Source of the DNA: Neocallimastix lanati (nom. inval.)
Lineage: Eukaryota > Neocallimastigomycota > Neocallimastigomycetes > Neocallimastigales > Neocallimastigaceae
Length of the DNA stretch: 64,000 nt
Direction: 5' to 3'
Assembly (NCBI GenBank): GCA_016946835.1
Contig: JACVTC010000157.1
Coordinates: 186,001-250,000, forward strand
Shown here: positions 34,880 through 46,900 of the stretch, piece by piece
Position numbering within the stretch: the first letter of the stretch is position 1
Layout of the letters: the number at the start of each line of letters is the position of its first letter
Notes under the pieces: model-generated
Told to the model about the DNA's origin: nothing
The model's database searches: none
What the model saw: the letters and a program-made list of their open reading frames with translations, nothing else
Translations under genes and position numbers: made by a program

Positions 34880-37346
34880 AATTATAATTAACTTTGAATG
34901 AATGAATGAATGAATAAATATTTAAAAAAAAAGAAAGATTATAATTATTAAAATAAAATTTAAAAAAAAAAAAAAAAGTTGAAAGGTTATTTTAATACAA
35001 TAATAAATTTTTAATGTATCCCAATAAAATCAAGTAGTTATAAGGTTTTATCTGTGTTCTTTTTTGACGTTTGTAAGATTTTTCCATAAGATTCAAATCA
35101 TTTATTTGGTGAATATAAAGTTTTTAAAAAATATTAATACTTATTTAGATGTATTATGGATAATGTAAACATTCCATTGGATTACCTATGATATTATTAT
35201 TAATTCTGGTTCTAATATCCATTCTGTTTTAGGTTTTGTTTTTTTTTTTTTTTACATTTTGACCATTAAGAAATGAAAATGGTGGGCAATTTAAGATTCA
35301 ATTGAAAAAAAAAAAAAAAAGTCTATTAATATGAAGGAAGATACTTCAAAAAATGAGGCCTTTGAAGTGTATGTAGTTAATAAAAATAATGAAGAAATGA
35401 AAATTTAAATATATATTGAGAATTTTGTATTTACGTTACAGTTAATTATGGTTTTGTTTTATTTGAATTTAGTGATGAAATGATTAAAAAAAAAAAAAAA
35501 AAAAAATTATTTTATTTGTTCTTATAATTATTCCAATAAATAATCATTAGTAATTATTTTATTATTTTTTATAATATTTTTTCTTCTTTTTGAATTATCA
35601 GAAAGGTTCAATGATTTCTCATAAACGACAAGAGAAATATTAATAAAAATTTTCTTTAATAAATTGAATATCTAAATTTGTCAAGCTATGGACATTAAAA
35701 GTATCAATAATATAAAATTAGATATGTGGTTACAAACATCACAAACAAGGGCGTTATTGTTGGATAATAATAAGATATTTATTTTGTTTTCAATATAAAA
35801 TTTTATACCAAATTTAAAGTCACAATATAAATTACTTAATCCAAAAAAAAAAAAAAAATTCAAGAGAAAATTGTGAATATTATAGAGTGACACTTTTTTT
35901 TTTTTTTTTTTTTTAAAAAAAAAGAAAATTCAAATTTAACTTTTTTATAATTAACTGATTTGATCATTCGTTTACCTGTATTATTGAACATTTTCTCAGT
36001 GGGCTTCTTCCTTATTTCTCCAGGTTACCAGGTTATTTATTTTTATTGTCCTTGTAATATTAATCTATGAACTTTTTTTTTTTTTTTGTTCAGGAATAAT
36101 GTGATAGGATTAAAATATTTTTGAGATTATTAGAATTCAGTTAAATATTATTGTAATTTAATTATATATTATTGACTATTTAACTATCAATATTTTCTTA
36201 TAAATTTTATTTTGTATATATATATATTTAAAATTTTATAGATATTTCTTATTTTATTAATATATTCTTATTAAAAACTTTTTACAATTTTTAAATTTAT
36301 TTCAGTATTTTACATAAGCATTTTCCTTTTATTTATGATTTTTATTTCCATAGTTATTATTATATTTCTTTTTAAATACAATTAAATGTTTATACTTATT
36401 TTTAAATTTTAAATTAATAATAATGATATTTTTTTCCCTTAAAGTAATATTTTTTATATATTATAAATTTTTTTTCTTAAAGTAGTGTCTTCAATAGGTT
36501 TTAAAATTTTTAAAAATTTTTTTTTCTTAAAATAATGTCTTTTATATCTTTTAATTATTTTTTTCTTTAAGTAAAGTCTTCAATAGATTTTAAATTTCTT
36601 ACTGTTAAAGTTTCTTTTGAATCAAATTTATTCAAGAGTACCTCTTATGTAACCTTTTTTTGACTGTATAATGTAATTCATCATTATATTTTTTTCAAAA
36701 ATTTTTAAATCTATTACAAAATTCAACCTCCCAATATATTTTATACTGAAAAAGAAAATTTAATTTGGTTTTTAGTGTTTATTTTATTATTTCATTTTTA
36801 CCAATGATTAAATATATTATTTATCGACATAGATAGTTAATATACCCAAAATATTTTTTATAATCGTCTTCTTTTATTGTAAATATAAGGTTTATTAATT
36901 AGTAAATAACATAAAATGCTATTTATTATTAATATTTTTATTTAACTTATTGTTCCACATTCCACCTGCCGGCTTTAGGCCGTTATATAATGCTTAAGTC
37001 AATTTAAAAAAAAAAAAAAAAAACAATTATATATTGTATGAAGGATAACCTTTGGGAGTCCTTTATGCTATATGTATAATGTGTATATGTCTTTCATCAA
37101 ATTTAACGTTTTAAGTAGACTGCTTTAACTTCGATTTGACTAATTTTGAAATTCCTATGAATAATAATCATGGGAATACGATAACCATACTCATTAATGA
37201 ATCTAACACTAAAAGTTGGTGAAAAGCTGCCTGTGTAAGTCTATATTCCAGAAATGTAATTAATCCAATATCATTATTCTGATGTTTTAGGTTATTTAGT
37301 TGCTTGTTAATTAAGTCATTAAGTCTTTTATATATATATAATCTAA

Positions 37347-37390
<44 letters not shown>

Positions 37391-37424
37391 TAAGATTTCC
37401 TTTTTTGGTTTCCTTTCTTTCTTT
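34760..37424. other. A+T-rich intergenic DNA
   Basis: No gene recognised. Moderately complex stretches (35000-35400, 37030-37330) show no convincing frame. At 36437-36600 a ~55-bp unit containing CTTAAAGTAATGTCTT or CTTCAATAGATTTTAA is repeated about four times with strong divergence. Confidence 0.45.
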
Positions 37425-37665
37425 TTGTTTCTGTTTCTTTTAAGTTGATCTAAAAGATTCCTTCTTGTTAAACTAACAGTCTTTTAATAGGTGATCAAAC
37501 TTTCTAAACGTTGAAATATCAAGTAATTATTATTATAATTTTTTTTTTTTGTTTCTTTTAAGTTGATCTAAAGGATTCCTTTTTGTTAAACTAATAGTCC
37601 TTTAATAGGTAATCAAACTTTCTAAGCGTTGAAATATCAAGTAATTATTATTATAATTTTTTTTT
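37425..37665. repeat. Two tandem copies of a 118-bp unit
   Basis: AAGTTGATCTAAA begins at 37442 and at 37560, followed in both by GTTAAACTAA, TCAAACTTTCTAA and GTTGAAATATCAAGTAATTA. The units are over 90 percent identical by eye. Confidence 0.8.
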
Positions 37666-37689
37666 TGTTTTGATTTCTTTGATTTTTAA

Positions 37690-37960
37690 TGAATAGTTTC
37701 CTTCTTATTTGAGAAAACAATATCTGGGATGACATTTGTAATGTAAGTACATAACTTCATACCCAATCGTTTTTGTGTTGAAAAAACATTAATAAATTTT
37801 AAATCGTCAGGTATGACCCTATTGAAAATTCTAATTTTGATTTCAATGCATCACTAATATCTTGATTAAAATTTCCCAACTCTTCTATGATGTTCAATAA
37901 AATTGTTATGACCATGTTGATATCTTCATCTTTGTTATTATAACGATCTTAATAGTTAAC
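37690..37960 (-). pseudogene. Unrecognised coding-like remnant
   Basis: On the minus strand one frame reads DEDINMVITILLNIIEELGN then FNQDISDALKSKLEFS, and another continues VIPDDLKFINVFSTQKRLGM and ITNVIPDIVFSNKK. Texture is protein-like but the frame is broken. The family is unknown. The distal part (from about 37855) is included in the duplicated tRNA segment. Confidence 0.3.
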
Positions 37961-38401
37961 AAAATTTAGAACAATGGTCTATTGGTCAGTCACCTTGGTC
38001 CTAACCTATGCTTCATAGATTCGACTTCCTCCTTTTTACATTTTATAAAAAAATTTTCCATTTTAATCCTTTAATACATTTAATCTATATTTTACTAATT
38101 CTACGTTAATGATGGAAACTTCTAAGAATTTCTTAGTTAATTTATTTTACCAGAAATTATTAGAAAATTTTAGTTTTTATAAATTATTTTATTATTTTTT
38201 TCAAAGAATTCATTTTTTTTTTTTTTTTTTTTTTTTTTTGATTTTAAATCGTTTTTTCAAGAACTTTTTATATACCCTTTCAAAATATGTATTTGTTTTT
38301 TCTGGAATATAAAAATTTATATATTCTTGTTTCTCAAGCTTTTTTTTTTTTTTATGCTTTGTAATTTATATTTTCATATTTATTTAATAATAAACACAGA
38401 A

Positions 38402-38434
<33 letters not shown>

Positions 38435-38691
38435 ATTATTTATTATTTATTTTCTGTCCAATAACTTATTAAAGGAAAAAAGTGGAAACACTTTTTTTAG
38501 AATGATTGATTAATACCTTTTGCGACAACAGTTGAAATCATTCTAAAATCATTTGAAATGTTGCAAATGAAAACTGATCGATCTCTCTATCTATTGATAA
38601 CTCTAATTGATTACAACATATAAATTTTATAAATTGTCTCTACAAACCCAACTAAAACAATTAAATAAATAAAAAAAAAAAAAAAAGAATT

Positions 38692-38763
38692 TGGAGATAT
38701 CGGGGATCGAACCCGAGGCTTCTTGCATGCAAAGCAAGCACTCTATCACTGAGTTATTTCCCC
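38692..38763 (-). tRNA. tRNA-Ala(UGC), degenerate copy
   Basis: 72 nt with a CTTGC/GCAAG anticodon stem, TGC anticodon in the loop TTTGCAT, TCGGG/CCCGA T-stem and discriminator A. Compared with copy 2 (47743-47814) it has two changes: T6 to A, which breaks the 6:67 acceptor pair, and G19 to A, which removes an invariant D-loop base that normally pairs with C56. It may be a pseudo-tRNA. Confidence 0.85.
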
Positions 38764-38791
38764 CCTTCAGTAATTTTTTAAAGTATAGTTG

Positions 38792-38884
38792 TGCTCATGG
38801 CGGGGGTCGAACCCGCGATCTTCGCGTTGCATAAGAGGATCTCCCTTATAAGCACGACGCCTTAAACCTCTAGGCTACACGAGC
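38792..38884 (-). tRNA. tRNA-Ile(UAU) with 19-nt intron, copy 1
   Basis: 93 nt. Acceptor GCTCGTG/CATGAGC, D-stem GCCT/AGGC, anticodon stem TCGTG/CGCGA, loop with TAT at 34-36, T-stem GCGGG/CCCGC with loop TTCGACC, discriminator A. A 19-nt intron (AGGGAGATCCTCTTATGCA) lies in the canonical place after position 37. Identical to copy 2. An LTR begins 16 bp upstream of its 5' end. Confidence 0.93.
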
Positions 38885-38900
38885 ACCTTGGTGTTCTTTG

Positions 38901-39778
38901 TGTAATAATTCTATTAAGAACTAACTCAAAATAGAATTATTAGCTACAACTTAACGACTAATTCATTAAGTTGAGAAAATAAAATAAAATAAATTTTTTT
39001 ACCTTTAATGTAGAGTTTATTATAAAATTAATTATAATAATAACACAAAATGTAAGAGAAGAATTGTTTGTATAAATTGATCTTAAAAATATGTTTTTGA
39101 ATAAAATATTTTTATTAATTTATTAAAGTTAAAAATATAAAAATGTTACTATTATAACTATGTTTTTTTATAATAATAACTCTTGATTTCTCAAAGAGAA
39201 CTCAAGAGCCTTATTTATATTTTTTTATGAAAATAAGGTTAAATAAGAAAGGGTTTTCTAATCTTAACAAATCTCTTATCTAGGAAAAGATTAGATAGAA
39301 AAACCTAGATAAGTTTTCGATCGATATTCTATCCATATCGATCATCGCATTAATTAAGTAAAACCGATTACTTCTAAAAAGTAATTGGAAAAAATCTTAA
39401 TTAACCGATTTTCCAATCTAATGATCCAAAATAAAAGAATAAAATAATAAAAGATATTTCGATCATATAATTTATCCTTATATTAAAAATATAAAATTAA
39501 ATAGTTAATAAAATACAGAATACATTATAAAATACAGAATACATTATAAAATACAGAATAAAATACAATACAAAATACATTAGTTACAGTAGAGAATTTA
39601 GCATATTGTAAATATATTATTTAAAATTAATTAAATAAATTTTGTTAAATTAATGAATATTTAAAATTAAATTAAATAAATTTAATAAATATTATATGTA
39701 ATTAAATAAAGTTATAGTTATAATAACTTAACTAAGAAAATATAATTATTTGCTAACAAATAATTATAGATTCTTACA
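38901..39778 (-). mobile_element. Solo LTR A, 16 bp upstream of tRNA-Ile
   Basis: 878 bp, sense on the minus strand: starts TGTAAGAAT, ends ATTATTACA, flanked by a perfect 5-bp target-site duplication CTTTG (38896-38900 and 39779-39783). Promoter-like TATAAATAAGG lies near 39210-39220 on the minus strand. No internal region accompanies it, so it is a solo LTR. Related to A' (40920) and to the LTR part at 53690-54184. It carries the pseudoknot described separately. Confidence 0.85.
39257..39313 (-). other. Conserved RNA pseudoknot in LTR A
   Basis: Sense strand: stem 1 CTTATCTAGG/CCTAGATAAG (10 bp), loop containing TCTAATC, which pairs with the downstream GATTAGA (stem 2, 7 bp). It lies in U3 upstream of the TATA box, so it would be present near the 3' end of full-length element RNA. 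Both helices are kept with compensatory changes in A'. Confidence 0.65.
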
Positions 39779-39781
39779 CTT

Positions 39782-40912
39782 TGATACGGGGTGTCACTAA
39801 ATACCTTGTATTTCCTATTAAATACTCTTAATAATAATAAAATAAAATTATTATTAAATATTATTATTAAAATCTTTTATTAATATCAAATATAATAAAA
39901 ATTATTATTAAATATTCTTATAAAATTCTTTTATTAATATCAAATATAATAAAAATTATTATTAAATATTCTTACTAAATATTCTTTTATTAATATCAAA
40001 TCTAATAAAAATTATTATTAAATATTCTTATTAAAATCATTTATTAATATCAAGAATAATAAAAATTATTATTAAATATTCTTATAAATTCTTTTATTAA
40101 TATTAAATATAATAAAAATTATTATTAAATATTCTTATTAAAATCTTTTATTAATATCAAATCTAATAAAAATAATTATTAAATATTTTATTAATATTAA
40201 ATATAATAAAAATTATTACTAAATATTCTTATTAAAAATTATATAATATTTAAATCATTACTAATTCTTATTTTTATATTAAGAATAATAAAAACCTATT
40301 TCAATAAATATTTGATGTAAAATACAGAATTATAAGTTTCTATATAATATTTTCTAAAACCTTTGAAATAAACTAAAAATAAAACAAAAATTAAAAATAA
40401 ATTAAATCTTTATTAAAATAAAAATGAACTAAAATACAGAAGAATTCCAATAATAAAAATGATCTAAAATACAGAAAATATCAATTCTGTATAATTCTCT
40501 CTCTGAATAACAATATCAAGAAGAAGCTACCGCCCGGAATGCCCTTCGTGATACAAGCTCCAAATTAACTTTTTATATTTTAATTTAATAAATGTTATTT
40601 TTTTTTTTTTTTTAAAAAAATAATTTAAAATAATAGTTAAAAATTAAAATAAAATAGTTATAATAGTTTTTTTTATAAAGAATATATTAATAATAAATAA
40701 AATGTATTAAAATAAAAGTATAAAAAGAAGAATAAATTTCTTTCTTTTTAATACTTGGAACAAATAATTTTAATTTTAAATTTAAATAAAGAATATTTTA
40801 AAATTTAATTTTTTTTTCTTGTTTCCAAACTTATTTTTATAGTTATGTGTTAATATTTATTTTTTTTTTTTTTGTTTTGAATATCTTAGTGTTTCAACCC
40901 CAGCCCGTATTA
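39782..40912 (+). mobile_element. Solo LTR B
   Basis: 1,131 bp; starts TGATACGGG and ends CCCGTATTA (the intact copy B' ends CCCGTATCA), an extended terminal inverted repeat. No open frame. Contains about six ~54-bp AT-rich tandem units (39840-40190) and a unique 3' part nearly identical to B'. Orientation is not certain. Confidence 0.65.
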
Positions 40913-40919
40913 TTTTGTG

Positions 40920-41806
40920 TGTAAGAAACTCTAATAAAAAGAAATTTTTTATAAGAGTTTATTTTTTATATTGATTGAGTTTATTATTAAAAAAAAATAA
41001 AGAAAAATACTTATATTTAAATAGACGAAAATTAGAAAAAGTAGAAGACTCGTATATAAAAATAAGTTTTTAAAACACAAAATTTTATTAAAAAAAATTT
41101 TAAACTTTAAATTTTAGGTTATTATTATTTTTAATATTTATCTTTATTAATATTTTTAATAATAATAACTCTTGATTTCTGAAAAAACAGAAATCAATCG
41201 TTATTTTATACTTTTTTATTTATTAATTAATCTTATTTTATATTTATTTATTATTATTATTTTTTTATCATGTGTCTGTTTAATTAATTAATTATTATTA
41301 TTTTTTTTTCATGTGTTTATTTAATTAATAATTATTTAATATAATATATTAATTATTTCTTAATTAAGCTATTGTTTGCTAGTCAGCTGTTGTATCTTCA
41401 GGAAAAGACTAGCAGAAAAACCTGAAGATTTTCTTAATTGTATTAAATTAGAACGAATTATTTCAAAGAAATTTATTATTTAATTTAATTTAATTATTAT
41501 TTAATATTATTGTGAAAATAATTTTAGAATATTAAATATTAATTTTAATTTATTTATTATTTAATATTATTGTGGAAATTATTTAGAAGAATTTTAAATT
41601 TTAAACATAATTGTATTTGTGAAAATTCTATTATTATTTTTTAATATTTAATATTATTATACTTAACGTATTTTAATTTTTTAATTAATAAAATTTATAT
41701 TTAGATTAATTTGTAATTAATAAAATTTATATTTAGGTTAATTTGTAATTAATAAAATTTATATTTAGGACTAAGAAATATAGAAAATATTTCTATATTT
41801 CTTACA
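40920..41806 (-). mobile_element. Solo LTR A', inserted at the edge of LTR B'
   Basis: 887 bp with perfect 9-bp terminal inverted repeat TGTAAGAAA/TTTCTTACA and 5-bp target duplication TTGTG (40915-40919, 41807-41811). Same family as LTR A by shared landmarks (ATAATAACTCTTGATTTCT, the pseudoknot loop) but otherwise strongly diverged. Confidence 0.85.
41378..41429 (-). other. Conserved RNA pseudoknot in LTR A'
   Basis: Sense strand: stem 1 ATCTTCAGG/CCTGAAGAT (9 bp) and stem 2 GCTAGTC (in the loop) with downstream GACTAGC (7 bp). The loop T-runs match LTR A, while the stem bases differ and stay paired. Confidence 0.65.
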
Positions 41807-41809
41807 TTG

Positions 41810-44227
41810 TGATACGGGGTGTCACTAAATACCTTGTATTTCCTATTAAATACTCTTAATAATAATAAAGTAAAATTATTATTAAATATTCTTATTAAAA
41901 TCTTTTATTAATATCAAATATAATAAAAATTATTATTAAATATTCTTATAAATTTCCTTTATTAATATTAAATATAATAAAAATTATTATTAAATATTCT
42001 TATAAAAATCTTTTATTAATATTAAATATAATAAAAATTATTATTAAATATTCTTATAAAATTCTTTTATTAATATTAAATATAATAAAAATTATTATTA
42101 AATATTTTATTAATATTAAATATAATAAAAATTATTATTAAATATTCTTATTAAAATCTTTTATAATAAAAATTATTATTAAATATTCTTATAAAATTCT
42201 TTTATTAATATTAAATATAATAAAAATTATTATTAAATATTCTTATAAAATTCTTTTATTAATATTAAATATAATAAAAATTATTATTAAATATTCTTAT
42301 AAAATTCTTTTATTAATATTAAATATAATAAAAATTATTATTAAATATTCTTATTAAAATCTTTTATTAATATCAAATATAATAAAAATTATTATTAAAT
42401 ATTCTTATAAAATTCTTTTATTAATATTAAATATAATAAAAATTATTATTAAATATTCTTATTAAAATCTTTTATTAATATCAAATATAATAAAAATTAT
42501 TATTAAATATTCTTATTAAAATCTTTTATTAATATTAAATATAATAAAAATTATTATTAAATATTCTTATAAAATTCTTTTATTAATATTAAATATAATA
42601 AAAATTATTATTAAATATTCTTATTAAAATCTTTTATTAATATCAAATATAATAAAAATTATTAAATATTCTAATAAAAATCTTTTATTAATATTAAATA
42701 TAATAAAAATTATTATTAAATATTCTTATTAAAATCTTTTATAATAAAAATTATTATTAAATATTCTTATAAAATTCTTTTATTAATATCAAATCTAATA
42801 AAAATTATTATTAAATATTCTTGTTAAAATCTTTTATTAATATCAAATATAATAAAAATTATTATTAAATATTCTTATTAAAATCTTTTATAATAAAAAT
42901 TATTATTAAATATTCTTATAAAATTCTTTTATTAATATTAAATATAATAAAAATTATTATTAAATATTCTTATTAAAATCTTTTATAATAAAAATTATTA
43001 TTAAATATTCTTATAAAATTCTTTTATTAATATCAAATCTAATAAAAATTATTATTAAATATTCTTGTTAAAATCTTTTATTAATATCAAATATAATAAA
43101 AATTATTATTAAATATTCTTATTAAAATCTTTTATAATAAAAATTATTATTAAATATTCTTATAAAATTCTTTTATTAATATTAAATATAATAAAAATTA
43201 TTATTAAATATTCTTATTAAAATCTTTTATAATAAAAATTATTATTAAATATTCTATAAAATTCTTTTATTAATATCAAATCTAATAAAAATTATTATTA
43301 AATATTCTTGTTAAAATCTTTTATTAATATCAAATATAATAAAAATTATTATTAAATATTCTTATTAAAATCTTTTATAATAAAAATTATTATTAAATAT
43401 TCTTATAAAATTCTTTTATTAATATTAAATATAATAAAAATTATTATTAAATATTCTTATTAAAATCTTTTATTAATATCAAATCTAATAAAAATAATTA
43501 TTAAATATTTTATTAATATTAAATATAATAAAAATTATTACTAAATATTCTTATTAAAAATTATATAATATTTAAATCATTACTAATTCTTATTTTTATA
43601 TTAAGAATAATAAAAACCTATTTCAATAAATATTTGATGTAAAATACAGAATTATAAGTTTCTGTATAATATTTTCTAAAACCTTTGAAATAAACTAAAA
43701 ATAAAACAAAAATTAAAAATAAATTAAATCTTTATTAAAATAAAAATGAACTAAAATACAGAAGAATTCCAATAATAAAAATGATCTAAAATACAGAAAA
43801 TATCAATTCTGTATAATTCTCTCTCTGAATAACAATATCAAGAAGAAGCTACCGCCCGGAATGCCCTTCGTGATACAAGCTCCAAATTAACTTTTTATAT
43901 TTTAATTTAATAAATGTTATTTTTTTTTTTTAAAAAAATAATTTAAAATAATAGTTAAAAATTAAAATAAAATAGTTATAATAGTTTTTTTTTATAAAGA
44001 ATATATTAATAATAAATAAAATGTATTAAAATAAAAGTATAAAAAGAAGAATAAATTTCTTTCTTTTTAATACTGGGAACAAATGATTTTAATTTTAAAT
44101 TTAAATAAAGAATATTTTAAAATTTAATTTTTTTTCTTGTTTCCAAACTTATTTTTATAGTTATGTGTTAATATTTATTTTTTTTTTTGTTTTGAATATC
44201 TTAGTGTTTCAACCCCAGCCCGTATCA
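41810..44227 (+). mobile_element. Solo LTR B' with expanded minisatellite
   Basis: 2,418 bp; terminal inverted repeat TGATACGGG/CCCGTATCA and a 4-bp flank duplication TTTG (once LTR A' is removed). The last ~670 bp are nearly identical to LTR B. The size difference from B is due to expansion of the internal tandem repeat. Confidence 0.7.
41870..43515. repeat. AT minisatellite with higher-order repeat in LTR B'
   Basis: About 30 units of ~54 bp (or a shortened ~36-bp form) built on AAAATTATTATTAAATATTC. A higher-order block of ~244 bp, marked by ATCAAATCTAATAAA and TTCTTGTTAAAATC, recurs three times (CAAATCT at about 42790, 43034 and 43277). Confidence 0.9.
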
Positions 44228-44229
44228 TT

Positions 44230-45203
44230 TGATAAAGAATGAAGTAATAAATTGATTCTTATTAAAAACCTTTTAATATAGTCAAGGTGATTTTTAAAAT
44301 ATTAATAAATTTATGTATTCTTTACATTAATAATTTTACTATATTATTTGATCTGAAAATTTAAGTTTATACATAAAATTTAATTTAAATTTATGTTCAT
44401 TCCTTATAAAGGTAAATTAAATTTATGAGAGTTTAGCAATATCATAGTACTAATTACTTTTAGTATTATTTTTCTAAATAAGGAATAATTCCTGTATATA
44501 AACAACTTAAATAACTTTATCAATATTTCTGTCTTTCGAATTAAGAAATAATTGAAATGAAAGAAATAAATAAAATAAAATTTTCTGTATTTAAAATTGT
44601 AAAAGATTTTTCATATATTAATAAATGTATTTTATTTTCTATTATGTCATTCAAATTAATATATAAGATTACATATTAAATTAGTATCAAAATTAAGTTA
44701 AAGTATTCAATTTTATTGTAATACTGCTTCTCTTTTTTTTTGTTTAATTCTTATCTATAATGCATCTTTTATATTATAGATTTATTTTGGTTAATTTGAA
44801 TATTAGGAAATAATAAAATTTCTATTTATTACAATAAGGAAATAATCAATAAGATTTAAAAATCTATTGTTTTTCCATCTCTTCAACTACTTCCAGAGGC
44901 TTTGCTACTTTTATATCTTCAAAAAGATATAAATTGACTACCTTGGAACCCCTTTTTAGGGGAGAGAAAAAAAGAAAATAAAAATAGAAATAATAAAAAT
45001 AAATAAATAAAAAAAAAATAAATAAAAATAAATAAAAATAATAATAAAAATAAAATAAAAATAAAATAAATAAATAAAAATAATAATAAAAATAAATTAA
45101 AATAAAAATATAATAAATAAATAAAAATTATTGTGAAAGAATAAAATTTTTTTTGTGTTTTAATATTATATAATTTTTTTTTTGAATTCCTCGAACCATA
45201 ACA
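44230..45203 (+). mobile_element. LTR C1
   Basis: Starts TGATAAAGAATGAAG two bases after LTR B' and ends CGAACCATAACA. Start and end match C2 (45780-46620) and the 5' LTR of the coding element (48906-49694). 974 bp, no open frame; an (AATAAA)n stretch lies at 44990-45120. Confidence 0.6.
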
Positions 45204-45208
45204 TTTTC

Positions 45209-45445
45209 TGATGCAGTATTTAAATAAAAAGAGAAAATTATCAAGAAATAATAATTAAATATAATAAATAATTAGTTAAATTATATATATGTATATTATA
45301 ATAATAATAAAAAAAAATAGTAATATAAAATTATTAAATTTATCTAATTAGTTAATAGCCAATAGAATTTAATTTAATTAATTAGAAGTATAAAAGAAAA
45401 ATTATTATAACTCTTAAAAGGCAGGAGGTTTTATTTTTGGAAAAA

Positions 45446-45480
<35 letters not shown>

Positions 45481-45774
45481 AGTTTAAAATAAATATATTC
45501 TGGGAATATATTTATTTATAAAAAAAATTATATAGTTATAGGTTAATTAGGAATAAATAATTAATAAGATATTTAATAAGATCTTTAATAATATTCTGTT
45601 ATAAAATTGTATTACGACCCAAATAGTTTAAATAAAATAAATAAAACGACAAAATACTTTGTTTTAATATAACGTGTATTGTAATTATATATTTCTATAT
45701 TAGAATATATTTCTTTTATCTAATACAACCTTGCTAACTCACAAAACACTGATACTTATAAAAATAACGTATCA
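45209..45774 (+). mobile_element. Solo LTR D'
   Basis: Starts TGATGCAGTATTTAAATA and ends with a hairpin TGATAC-13 nt-GTATCA, preceded by CTTGCT, exactly as LTR D at 54187-54728. Flanks are TTTTC and TTTTT, an imperfect 5-bp target duplication. 566 bp. Contains a long A-run near 45448-45478. Confidence 0.65.
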
Positions 45775-45779
45775 TTTTT

Positions 45780-46620
45780 TGGTAAAGAACGAATATATAA
45801 TGGATTATTAATTAGAATTTCAACTTACTTTAGAATCCATTATATTGTTCTTTACTTAATTTTACTTTACTATATTTTCTATATTAAATTATTTTATAAA
45901 TATATTTTTTTTTTATTTTTATTAAAAGTTTCTTAAATATTATCAATAATTCTATATTTTTATTATTAATATCAATATCTATAATTTAACCTTAAATTTT
46001 ATTATTTTATTAAAGTGTATATTATCAATATTAATATTTTATTTTTATTTTCAAATATATTATTATGTTATTATTATATTGTATCAATATTATAATTGTA
46101 TTCTTTTTAGTATTTTATTTTATTTTTAAATTGATTATTTAATATTTTTATTCCCCACAAATAAAATCAAATCTTAATTGATTAATAATAAATATTAAAT
46201 ATATTATAGTTTTTAAATTTATTTTATATAAAATATAAGAATATTATATTAACATTCTTGATTAAAATAACTTTATTTTTCTGTAAAATCTTTTTAAATT
46301 TTGTTTGTTACTTTTCGTATATATTAAATAATTTAGTTTTAGTATATGAAAAATAATATAAAATTATATAAACAAAATTTATTAAAATAAAAATACTTAT
46401 GAAATAGTTAATTTAAATTAATATAAAATTTTAAGTAATTAGTAATAGTAAATTATTTTTTTTTTTAAATATAATGATAAAATGTAGAAAGGCTTTACAT
46501 ATTTATTTTTTTCAAAAAGTATAAATAAGTGAAGTTTTTCAATAATTAAAATGTAGACATACAAAAATAAAAAAATAAATAATTAAATAAAAATATTTCT
46601 AATAAACCCGAACCATAACA
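45780..46620 (+). mobile_element. LTR C2
   Basis: Starts TGGTAAAGAACGAA and ends CGAACCATAACA; 841 bp. TATA-like AAGTATAAATAAG near 46518. The first 70 bp form an imperfect hairpin (AATGGATT ... AATCCATT, then AAAGAAC ... GTTCTTT). Confidence 0.6.
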
Positions 46621-46624
46621 TGTT

Positions 46625-46900
46625 TGATACGGTACCACCATAAATACCATAATTTAGTGAAAATTAGGTTAGAAATTATTTAGTGAAATCTTATTGGTTA
46701 ATAATAATTTAGAAATAATATATATAGTTAGTAATGACAAAAAATTGTAAATTAATATTTACTTTTTAATAAAAGTTTTATTTTTATTAAAGAACCTATT
46801 TTTTTAATAATAATACATGATTTAATATTTTTATATTCATAAAAATTACATTCAATGGAACGTACATATTTATTATATTAAATACATGACTTATTAGAAA
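46625..46900 (+). mobile_element. Possible LTR start E
   Basis: TGATACGGTACCACCATAAA resembles the start of LTR B (TGATACGGGGTGTCACTAAA). Four bases separate it from the end of C2. The right end could not be found before the tRNA duplication begins. Confidence 0.3.

Larger units (their letters stand above)
37855..38895. repeat. Segmental duplication with tRNA-Ala/tRNA-Ile, copy 1
   Basis: Near-identical to 46901-47843 plus 48794-48905. The duplicate starts at TAATATCTTGAT and runs through tRNA-Ala and tRNA-Ile to their 5' flank (ACCTTGGTGTTCTT here, ACCTTGATGTTTTT in copy 2). Poly-A/T tracts differ in length. Confidence 0.9.

Noticed and set aside
38109-38312. 67-codon frame starting MMETSKN
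   Set aside because: Dominated by a poly-T tract whose length differs in the duplicate at 47.2 kb, which breaks the frame.
39782-44227. LTR B and B' as the two long terminal repeats of one element with A' as its interior
   Set aside because: A' has its own inverted termini and a perfect 5-bp duplication, so it is an insertion, and once it is removed only 5 bp remain between B and B'.
45780-45795. TGGTAAAGAACG read as a primer-binding site after LTR D'
   Set aside because: It matches the start of the C-family LTR (compare TGATAAAGAATG at 44230), and no tRNA match is evident.
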